This document shows positions 1 through 4,980 of a stretch of 5,790 bases of DNA, one piece after another. The stretch is from Gammaproteobacteria bacterium. Lineage in GTDB: Bacteria > Pseudomonadota > Gammaproteobacteria > Comchoanobacterales > Comchoanobacteraceae. The stretch covers positions 1 to 5,790 of the forward strand of contig JAQWRO010000088.1 in the NCBI GenBank assembly GCA_029243665.1, given 5' to 3'. Within the stretch, counting starts at the first letter, position 1. Each line of letters starts with the position of its first letter. The position numbers and the translations under genes were made by a program. The notes under the pieces are model-generated. The model did not search any database and was not told the DNA's origin. It saw nothing but the letters and a program-made list of their open reading frames with translations.

Positions 1-1
1 A

Positions 2-229
2 GCCTTTGCAGTTCAGGTCATCTATTGTCAACAAAAACTTGGCATTGACCCAAACAAACTCAATGTAAACGGTGGGAGCATTGCGATCGGACACCCTTAT
101 GGTATGACTGGCTCAAGATTAACCGGACATGCCCTTCTTGAGGGCAAGCGTCGTGGCGCTAAATATGCGGTTGTTTCTATGTGTATTGGTGGCGGAATGG
201 GCGCTGCCGGGCTATTTGAAATCATTTAA
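2..229 (+). CDS. Thiolase (acetyl-CoA acetyltransferase / 3-ketoacyl-CoA thiolase family), C-terminal part only
   Basis: This is the last 75 codons of a thiolase; the rest lies left of the window. Thiolases cleave 3-ketoacyl-CoA with CoA or condense two acyl-CoAs, in fatty-acid oxidation or acetoacetyl-CoA synthesis in the cytoplasm. Visible signatures are NVNGGSIAIGHPYGMTG, with the catalytic His of the GHP motif at bases 92-94, and SMCIGGGMGAAG, with the acid/base Cys at 182-184. The protein ends in GLFEII, as is usual for the family. The GHPYGMTG form, and the long HALLEGKRRGAKY helix after it, resemble the acyl-CoA thiolases often paired with multifunctional FadB-type proteins rather than E. 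coli AtoB or FadA; this is recall, not a search. Substrate length cannot be read from the tail. No clear intrinsic terminator follows, and no partner gene is visible downstream. Confidence 0.95.
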   Translation, partial: AFAVQVIYCQQKLGIDPNKLNVNGGSIAIGHPYGMTGSRLTGHALLEGKRRGAKYAVVSMCIGGGMGAAGLFEII

Positions 230-286
230 ACTAATATCGAAGGAGGGTCGCCGCTGCCTTATAGGGCTTGGTTTAAACATAGGCAA

Positions 287-328
287 TGCTTGCAAGGTGT
301 TTGAACTTGCTTGTAAAGTGTTTGAACT
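287..328. repeat. Tandem duplication, two 21-bp units
   Basis: Units 287-307 and 308-328 differ at two positions (293/314 C to T and 296/317 G to A), so 19 of 21 bases match. Each contains GTGTTTGAACT. The period equals about two helical turns. The shared 9-mer GTGTTTGAA recurs at 477-485 in the same gap. The role is unknown: it may be a recent slippage duplication or a repeated protein-binding site. Confidence 0.85.
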
Positions 329-426
329 TGAAGGCTTATTTAAACGCTTTCTATAGACTTGTCTTTGCGGATAAATGTGTTTACTAGGCCTTGGGTGTAA
401 ATCTTGCCTTAAATCTTCAATCCTTT

Positions 427-454
427 TTGATGCTAGCCAAGGCGATGCTGTAAT
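427..454 (+). promoter_or_regulatory. Possible promoter upstream of the HAD-UbiA gene
   Basis: TTGATG (427-432) and TGTAAT (449-454) are separated by 16 bases, giving four and five matches to the sigma-70 hexamers. A perfect TATAAT at 460-465 lies just downstream but has no -35 box at a normal distance. Transcription from here would give a leader of roughly 115 bases before the ATG at 577. In AT-rich DNA such boxes arise often by chance. Confidence 0.3.
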
Positions 455-562
455 TAATATATAATAAAATGTATAAGTGTTTGAAGAAAAAACCATAGGC
501 GATCACATGACTAGTTCTATTTTCCCACAAAACAAATCTACTTGTATACCCTAAAAAGCTAT

Positions 563-568
563 TATAAA
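563..568 (+). promoter_or_regulatory. -10-like box immediately upstream of the HAD-UbiA start
   Basis: TATAAA lies eight bases before the ATG at 577, with a poor -35 candidate TTGTAT (542-547) at 15-base spacing. If used, transcription would begin at or within a base or two of the start codon, giving a leaderless message. This fits the absence of any Shine-Dalgarno sequence in front of this gene. Confidence 0.3.
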
Positions 569-576
569 CTAATTTT

Positions 577-1965
577 ATGAAACCAATTTGTGTTGACCTA
601 GACAATACCCTAATCTTTGCAGATACAATGTTTTTATTGTGGCTACAAGTCTTAAAAAAAAATCCAATACTAGCTTTTTATGCTATTTTCATATTTCTTT
701 TTACCGGCTCAGCCCAGGCAAAGCACTTTTTAACCTGCCATGGGCATTTAGACATTGAAAACCTACCTTACAACCAGCCCTTAATCATTTGGTTAAAGAA
801 ACAAAAAGAAAAAGGACATCCAATTTGGCTTGTGACAGGGTGTAATCAATTTATTGCTAATCGGATTGCATTGTATTTATCTTTCTTCGATGGTGTTTTA
901 GCAAGTGATAAACAAAATAACTTGGTTAGTCAAAAAAAAGCAATGGCGCTTAAAAATCATTTTGCTTCTTTCATCTATATTGGTGATCACAAACAAGATT
1001 TGGCTGTATGGGACATAGCGGATGAAAGTGGTATTGTGTGTCACAACAAAAAGCCTCCGTTTGACCGTACATTTAAATATGTTTTTGATCGACCTCAGGC
1101 ATCCCTTCAAACTTGGAGTAAGCTCTTGAGATTAGACCATTGGCCTAAAAACTTACTGCTATGGATCCCTATTTTACTTGGATACCCTATTATCAATAAC
1201 AACAATATCCTACTTGCCTGCATCACAACCCTATCTTTATGCTTATTTGCCTCTGTAGGTTATGTGATCAATGATGCATTAGACCTAAAAGAAGATCTAA
1301 CCTCAAAAAGACACCAGGGGCGCCCTTTCGTCACTGGCAGCATCGGTCTCCCAAAAGCATTACAAGCATCCCTTGGAATACTACTTGTTTCCTGTGGGCT
1401 TTTATTTTGGTTGCCATTTGAAACATCCAGTTTATTACTTTTATATTTTTGCATGTCTTTAGCATACTCTTTAGTTGCAAAACGTCTTGTAATCTTAGAC
1501 GTTTTTATATTAGCTAGCTTGTATGGCCTAAGGATTGAAATTGGCTGTTCACTGGTACACAGCGTTTGCTCCCCAGAATTATCGTTGTCTATACTATTTA
1601 TATGCCTTGGGCTTGCATGTGCCAAACGTTTCAGCGACCTCACTTATAATCATAGTTTGTCAGAAAATTCAACCTACACTCACTCTGACATATCTTTAAT
1701 CAGCACCATTGGCATTGGAACATCCTGTATTGGGGTCATGCTGGCTTCAGATTTTGTAAGGCACCTCATTACCTCTACAAACCATTTCACAAAACCTAAC
1801 TACCTTTTTTTATCAATTCCCCTGCTTCTATATTGGCAGTTTAAAATATGGTATGGCGCCCATCATAATAATGGCCTTAACGAACCGGTTGTCTTCCTAA
1901 AAAGTCAGACTGAAACATATATCCTCTCATTATTGTTCTTCTTTATATTGTATTTTGCCATATAA
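577..1965 (+). CDS. HAD phosphatase - UbiA prenyltransferase fusion, probable polyprenyl-phosphate phosphoribosyltransferase-type enzyme
   Basis: The protein has 462 residues in two parts. Residues 1-170 are a HAD hydrolase: motif I DLDNT (D7, D9, T11), motif II Thr in LVTG (about T87), a motif III Lys near 121-126, and motif IV GDHKQD (D137, D141). Residues 180-462 are a multi-pass UbiA-type membrane transferase: LRLDHWPKN at 185-192, the metal/diphosphate-binding NDALDLKED (232-240), GRPFVTGSI (248-256), and DVFILASLYGLRI (308-320). Relatives of this fusion are thought to transfer a phosphosugar such as phosphoribose to polyprenyl phosphate, with the HAD part removing a phosphate, for envelope glycans. 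That role is inferred from the mycobacterial DPPR synthase comparison. The start is firm: motif I begins six residues in and an in-frame TAA lies at 565-567. There is no Shine-Dalgarno sequence. The C-terminal motif NEPVVFLKS departs from the common DPxxFAxxD form. No DprE1/DprE2-like oxidase or reductase genes are in view. Confidence 0.85.
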   Translation: MKPICVDLDNTLIFADTMFLLWLQVLKKNPILAFYAIFIFLFTGSAQAKHFLTCHGHLDIENLPYNQPLIIWLKKQKEKGHPIWLVTGCNQFIANRIALYLSFFDGVLASDKQNNLVSQKKAMALKNHFASFIYIGDHKQDLAVWDIADESGIVCHNKKPPFDRTFKYVFDRPQASLQTWSKLLRLDHWPKNLLLWIPILLGYPIINNNNILLACITTLSLCLFASVGYVINDALDLKEDLTSKRHQGRPFVTGSIGLPKALQASLGILLVSCGLLFWLPFETSSLLLLYFCMSLAYSLVAKRLVILDVFILASLYGLRIEIGCSLVHSVCSPELSLSILFICLGLACAKRFSDLTYNHSLSENSTYTHSDISLISTIGIGTSCIGVMLASDFVRHLITSTNHFTKPNYLFLSIPLLLYWQFKIWYGAHHNNGLNEPVVFLKSQTETYILSLLFFFILYFAI

Positions 1966-1991
1966 AAAAGCCCTCAATTAGAGGGCTTTTT
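1965..1991. terminator. Bidirectional intrinsic terminator
   Basis: A perfect 11-bp stem (1965-1975 with 1981-1991) has a five-base loop, a GCCCTC/GAGGGC core, an A-run on the left arm and a T-run on the right. The symmetry means it can stop transcription from both sides: the HAD-UbiA gene (+), whose stop codon it overlaps by one base, and the small membrane protein gene (-), which ends at 2023. Confidence 0.93.
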
Positions 1992-2022
1992 ACAATCAAA
2001 TAACTTTATAATCTATGCCAAC

Positions 2023-2430
2023 TTATGATTGTTGTGCAGTTGTATCCGTCTGATCTTGGACAGGTGCAGCGTCTGAAACATCACCAGTATCTTTGGGTTG
2101 AGCATCACCTGTAGCAGGCGCTGGTGATATCTGAGTATCTTGAGCTGTTTCAAGTGCTGGTGACGTCTGAGTATCTGTAGATGCTTCAGGTGCTGGAGCT
2201 GGTGCTGGTGCTGGTGCATCATCCACTTTTGAAACAGATTCAGGTTGAGACTCTTTAACTTCTTTTGGGGCGCTTGTGGCATCTGGTGATGTAGCAGCAT
2301 CAACAGAGGCTGCCATATCTGGCACAGGCATCGGCTGCACATCTTTTTTGTCACCTGAACCAAAGAATACATAGCCCACCAAAATAACTGCCAACAAAGC
2401 CCCGAGTATAAATGCTGTAAAATTGTTCAT
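2023..2430 (-). CDS. Small membrane-anchored, acidic Ala/Pro/Thr-rich protein of unknown function
   Basis: The protein has 135 residues. One hydrophobic helix (about 5-24, AFILGALLAVILVGYVFFG) is followed by a short GSGDKKD junction and a roughly 105-residue low-complexity tail rich in Ala, Pro, Thr, Asp, Gln and Ser, with about 20 acidic and 6 basic residues. The tail includes a strict Ala-Pro run at 72-81 and a 12-residue internal repeat, DTQTSPA at 86-92 and DTQISPA at 98-104. There is no lipobox Cys, so the helix is probably an uncleaved signal anchor with the tail on one side of the inner membrane; which side is unclear. The start is supported by AGGAGT at 2439-2444, eight bases before ATG. 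It follows the exporter gene by 62 bases on the same strand without an obvious terminator, so co-transcription is plausible. An overlapping frame (2013-2372) is an out-of-frame shadow of the repeats. I recognise no family. Confidence 0.82.
   Translation of the reverse strand: MNNFTAFILGALLAVILVGYVFFGSGDKKDVQPMPVPDMAASVDAATSPDATSAPKEVKESQPESVSKVDDAPAPAPAPAPEASTDTQTSPALETAQDTQISPAPATGDAQPKDTGDVSDAAPVQDQTDTTAQQS
2120..2217. repeat. In-gene low-complexity repeats
   Basis: Two near-identical 21-bp segments (2120-2140 and 2156-2176, two differences, 36-bp period) encode the SPA-containing 12-residue repeat. A run of GGTGCT/GGAGCT hexamers (about 2189-2217) encodes the alternating Ala-Pro tract. 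Both are in frame and are the kind of sequence that expands or contracts by slippage. Confidence 0.85.
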
Positions 2431-2438
2431 AATTAATA

Positions 2439-2444
2439 ACTCCT
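2439..2444 (-). promoter_or_regulatory. Ribosome binding site of the small membrane protein
   Basis: AGGAGT on the minus strand is eight bases from the ATG at 2430. It fixes this start and the reading frame against the overlapping out-of-frame ORF. Confidence 0.8.
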
Positions 2445-2492
2445 ATAGTTTAAATTCATAACATAATTCCCCAAGTTTTAAAAGCTATTTCA

Positions 2493-3845
2493 TCAATTAT
2501 ACTTTTTTGTCTCTACATAATAAATAAACCCACAAATCATAAAAAGCGTTATAGATAAAAAGATATACATATACTCAAAACAAGGCAGTGTAAATGAACT
2601 GGCAACTACCAATTTGTTCATTATAAACGCAAGTACTGCACCTGAAATGACGACCCCCATGGACCAAATGGTAAATTGAGAAATAGTATATATTTTCATA
2701 GCTTGAAACACCTGGTTTTTTTTGACTTTAGTAAATACATTCATATTTGTTTGCTTCAAGAAAAGTGTTACTAAAAAACCCTGCACCATAAAACTTAAAC
2801 CAATTTCATATAGATGTATAGAAAACGTAACTTGGCTCATCACTAAAAAAGCAAAAGCTAATACACAACCACACATCACATGCTGCCACGCATGTGCAAA
2901 GTAAAAACCATATTTAACCATGAGCCCCCGAGCAATAAAAGCACCTACTGAAAATAGGCATAAAACGATACCTGTTTCAATTGGCAATAACTTCATCCCT
3001 AGTTCAAGAAACATGATGCTAGTAAAAAAGAACGCACCAACGACCATCCGCATCAAATTACTAATCACTAAAGCGTTTAGAAAATATTTATTTTTAAACA
3101 ATGAAAGATCAAAGATTGGGTTAGGATGATGCCGCAATTGGTACAAAAACCCAATAAGTGCAACAAAACCAATGATCAAATAACTTAATCCATCCTCTAA
3201 AACATAATCTTTCTCACCAAAAAGCATCATTAAAGACATAACCATAATTGACATAAACAACCAGCCTAAACCATCAAATTTCTGGCTGTTTGATGCGTAA
3301 TTAGACAGCTCCGACAAGCCAGATAGCAGCAACATGCCGATTGGAAGATTAATCAAAAAAACCATCTGCCATGGCAGGAATATATAGATTAACCCACCGA
3401 CCAATGGCCCTAATACTGAACCAAAGAACCCATAAAATAAAATACGCCCTGAAACTTTAGATAAGTTTTCATGTTTATGTAACCTCATCATAATTTGAAT
3501 GCCTGAAGCTATCATACTTGCACCACCCAATGCCTGAATGACACGACCACTAAGCAACAATGGTAGATTAAAACTTAAACTACACACCAATGAACCCAAC
3601 ATAAAACATAAAAGCCCACTCATAAATACTTTTTTGTCACCAACCCTCTGTGACAACCCGTATGACAGTGGCAAAAATATACCTATGAACAATAAATATA
3701 ACGCTATAACCAGCTTAAATTGACTTGGGTCAGCATGAAAAGTTGTTACCATGACTGGCAAAACAGCAATCACAACTGTGATATCAAACATTAAGATTAG
3801 TAAAGCAGCAGTCACCATAAATGTTATTTTTTTTGTTTGACTCAT
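2493..3845 (-). CDS. MFS transporter, DHA2 (14-TM, EmrB/QacA-like) family, probable drug or metabolite:H+ antiporter
   Basis: The 450-residue protein is very hydrophobic throughout. Family motifs appear in order: FDITVVIAVLPVM (20-32, motif D1 with D21), the loop 2-3 motif A variant SQRVGDKK (65-72), GRVIQALGGA (100-109, motif B with R101), GSVLGPLVGG (142-151, antiporter motif C) and PWQMVFLINLPIG (158-170). The later PIFDLSLFKNKYF (243-255) also fits DHA2 proteins. Such pumps export drugs, dyes, fatty acids or aromatic compounds using the proton gradient. The length is somewhat short for the family, mainly through short loops and tail. Motif A lacks its usual Asp (Gln at 66) and the usual GRK is GDK. 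ATG 3845 is the most upstream usable start, because a TAA lies seven codons before it, and it has no Shine-Dalgarno sequence. The gene is divergent from the decarboxylase-like gene, so it may move that enzyme's substrate or product; this is inference. Confidence 0.9.
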   Translation of the reverse strand: MSQTKKITFMVTAALLILMFDITVVIAVLPVMVTTFHADPSQFKLVIALYLLFIGIFLPLSYGLSQRVGDKKVFMSGLLCFMLGSLVCSLSFNLPLLLSGRVIQALGGASMIASGIQIMMRLHKHENLSKVSGRILFYGFFGSVLGPLVGGLIYIFLPWQMVFLINLPIGMLLLSGLSELSNYASNSQKFDGLGWLFMSIMVMSLMMLFGEKDYVLEDGLSYLIIGFVALIGFLYQLRHHPNPIFDLSLFKNKYFLNALVISNLMRMVVGAFFFTSIMFLELGMKLLPIETGIVLCLFSVGAFIARGLMVKYGFYFAHAWQHVMCGCVLAFAFLVMSQVTFSIHLYEIGLSFMVQGFLVTLFLKQTNMNVFTKVKKNQVFQAMKIYTISQFTIWSMGVVISGAVLAFIMNKLVVASSFTLPCFEYMYIFLSITLFMICGFIYYVETKKYN

Positions 3846-3850
3846 AAAAG

Positions 3851-3866
3851 TAATTATAGATAATTA
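3851..3866. promoter_or_regulatory. Perfect inverted repeat, candidate operator in the divergent promoter region
   Basis: TAATTAT (3851-3857), a 2-base spacer AG, then ATAATTA (3860-3866) form an uninterrupted dyad six bases from the exporter start codon. It overlaps the minus-strand TATAAT at 3853-3858. A dimeric repressor of MarR, TetR or similar type bound here would block exporter transcription. No regulator gene is in the window. AT-rich dyads can be fortuitous. Confidence 0.5.
3853..3858 (-). promoter_or_regulatory. -10 box of the exporter gene
   Basis: A perfect TATAAT on the minus strand ends seven bases before the exporter's ATG at 3845. No good -35 hexamer lies 16-18 bases upstream. 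Initiation from it would give an essentially leaderless transcript, in keeping with the missing Shine-Dalgarno sequence. Confidence 0.45.
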
Positions 3867-3901
3867 AACAGATTATTTTTTGAAATAAAATCTAAACAGA
3901 T
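3865..3901. repeat. Pair of direct repeats TAAACAGAT in the divergent intergenic region
   Basis: TAAACAGAT occurs at 3865-3873 and again at 3893-3901, 28 bases apart start to start. The first copy touches the dyad at 3851-3866 and the second lies just before the plus-strand -10 box. They are possible binding sites for a regulator of both genes. Confidence 0.45.
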
Positions 3902-3905
3902 AGGC

Positions 3906-3911
3906 TATAAT
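3906..3911 (+). promoter_or_regulatory. -10 box of the decarboxylase-like gene
   Basis: A perfect TATAAT lies 22 bases before the ATG at 3934, followed by a good ribosome binding site. The best -35 candidate is TTGAAA (3880-3885, five of six), but the 20-base spacer is long, so an activator may be needed or the box may be wrong. Confidence 0.5.
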
Positions 3912-3922
3912 CATTAATGAAT

Positions 3923-3927
3923 AGGAG
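3923..3927 (+). promoter_or_regulatory. Ribosome binding site of the decarboxylase-like gene
   Basis: AGGAG lies six bases before the ATG at 3934 and sets the start, which also places the family's N-terminal ALEE motif at residues 5-8 as expected. Confidence 0.85.
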
Positions 3928-3933
3928 AAAAAA

Positions 3934-4923
3934 ATGAAAAAAATCGCCCTTGAAGAAGCAATGATGCCACCCAATCTTATTGAAAAACTAGGCTCACATT
4001 TAGTAAACAAGAGTTTAATAAAACTTAAAGACGACCTAATTGACCTCACAGCCAAAAGAATCGATGTCATGGATGAATTTGATATTGAGAAAACAATTTT
4101 ATCACTGACATCTCCAGGACTGGAGGGGATTAACGACTCAAATAAAACCATTGATTGCGCCATTGCTTGGAATGATCATTTAGCTGAAGGCATTGCAAAC
4201 CATACCAATCGCCTAAGGGGCTTTGCAACACTCCCCATGAATCATCCAGAAGCTGCTGCTAAAGAGCTTGAGCGATGCATAAAAGAATTAGGTTTTGTTG
4301 GTGCATTGGTCAATGGCTTCACCGATGCAGGCGGCATAGACCCTCTTCATTATGATGACAAAAGCTATCTCCCATTCTGGCAAACAATAGAAAAGCTTGA
4401 TGTCCCGTTTTACATCCACCCAAGAAACCCGCTTTCACCCAAAAACCAAAGTGAGTTTTACGATGACTTTCCGCAAATAATAGGTTCACAATGGGGGTTT
4501 CATGTTGAAACAGGCGAACACGCATTAGGGTTAATATTAAGTGGCTTATTTGATGCTTGTCCTAAATTAAACATTGTCATTGGGCATATGGGCGAAATGA
4601 TTACCTTTTGGGCTAGAAGAGTTGACCATAGGCTCCAGATGGAAAAACAAGAAATTTTATCTGCTTTCACAGGTGAACCTTTGAAGCATTCAGTTGAACA
4701 TTATTTGAGAAAGAACTTCCACATCACAACGAGTGGCTTCTTTGATGACGCATCTTTAATCCACAACATCGATGTCATGGGCATTGATAGGATTTGTTTT
4801 TCAATAGACTATCCGTATGAACAAACTAAGACAGCATGTGACTGGTTTGACAAACTTCAATTATCGGAGGCTGACAAGTTTAAAATTGCCTATGAAAATG
4901 CCGCCAAACTGTTAAAAATTTAG
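3934..4923 (+). CDS. Amidohydrolase_2 family protein, probable non-oxidative hydroxybenzoate decarboxylase
   Basis: The 329-residue TIM-barrel protein is the usual length for the 2,3-dihydroxybenzoate / gamma-resorcylate / salicylate decarboxylases, which reversibly remove CO2 from hydroxylated benzoates in the cytoplasm. Aligned from memory, the match runs end to end: IALEEA (4-9), LGFVGALVNGF (119-129), KLDVPFYIHPRNPL (154-167), IGHMGE (216-221), FHITTSGFF (262-270), RICFSIDYPYE (286-296) and ENAAKLLKI at the end. Expected metal and catalytic residues are present: E7, H162, H218 and D292, plus E221 and the RxDH segment at 229-232. Position 9 is Ala, where bacterial gamma-resorcylate decarboxylase has a metal-binding His. 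Ala there and the SIDYPYE form resemble the fungal 2,3-dihydroxybenzoate and salicylate enzymes. The substrate is not determined, and a related hydrolase is possible. The gene stands alone on its strand, divergent from an exporter, and ends at a terminator. Confidence 0.87.
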   Translation: MKKIALEEAMMPPNLIEKLGSHLVNKSLIKLKDDLIDLTAKRIDVMDEFDIEKTILSLTSPGLEGINDSNKTIDCAIAWNDHLAEGIANHTNRLRGFATLPMNHPEAAAKELERCIKELGFVGALVNGFTDAGGIDPLHYDDKSYLPFWQTIEKLDVPFYIHPRNPLSPKNQSEFYDDFPQIIGSQWGFHVETGEHALGLILSGLFDACPKLNIVIGHMGEMITFWARRVDHRLQMEKQEILSAFTGEPLKHSVEHYLRKNFHITTSGFFDDASLIHNIDVMGIDRICFSIDYPYEQTKTACDWFDKLQLSEADKFKIAYENAAKLLKI

Positions 4924-4942
4924 TTTCATAGACTCAAAACCT

Positions 4943-4975
4943 AAACCCATCTTCATTAATAAGGTGGGTTTTTTT
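4943..4975 (+). terminator. Intrinsic terminator of the decarboxylase-like gene
   Basis: The 11-bp stem 4943-4953 with 4961-4971 has one G-U pair (4950/4964), a seven-base loop and a T-run at 4969-4975. In the opposite direction the wobble becomes an A-C mismatch and the T-run is shorter, so it may serve the converging ankyrin gene only weakly. Confidence 0.9.
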
Positions 4976-4980
4976 ATATT

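Larger units (their letters stand above)
230..576. other. 347-base intergenic region without a supported gene
   Basis: This gap separates the thiolase stop from the HAD-UbiA gene. It contains a two-copy 21-bp tandem repeat (287-328), a third copy of its GTGTTTGAA core at 477-485, an 8-bp palindrome GTTTAAAC (271-278), a 7-bp inverted repeat GCCTTGG/CCAAGGC (388-394 and 437-443, 42-base loop), and an AT-rich stretch with promoter-like boxes (427-465). Open frames that cross it have no ribosome binding site and no recognisable protein content. There is no clear terminator for the thiolase. Confidence 0.7.

Noticed and set aside
315..350. Possible terminator hairpin for the thiolase (9-bp arms AAAGTGTTT / AAACGCTTT)
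   Set aside because: AT-rich with a G-U pair, an 18-base loop and no T-run afterwards.
388..443. Inverted repeat GCCTTGG / CCAAGGC in the gap, possible structured RNA
   Set aside because: Only seven pairs around a 42-base loop with no supporting inner helix; too weak to call an RNA gene or riboswitch.
212..496. Minus-strand ORF of 94 codons across the thiolase-UbiA gap
   Set aside because: It overlaps the thiolase end, has no recognisable content or ribosome site, and its internal repeat simply reflects the tandem DNA repeat.
469..498. Nine-codon ORF (MYKCLKKKP) that could be a leader peptide
   Set aside because: No Shine-Dalgarno sequence, no associated attenuator hairpin, and length within chance expectation.
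520..530. TTTTCCCACA resembling a DnaA box
   Set aside because: Does not match the TTATNCACA pattern and no cluster of boxes is present, so there is no support for an origin within the window.
1260..1643. 127-codon minus-strand ORF inside the HAD-UbiA gene
   Set aside because: It is antisense to well-conserved UbiA motifs, so it is a shadow frame.
2013..2372. Overlapping minus-strand ORF of 119 codons rich in Gln, His and Leu
   Set aside because: It is an out-of-frame reading of the repeats in the small membrane protein gene; it has no ribosome binding site, while the other frame has a strong one and a clear membrane helix.
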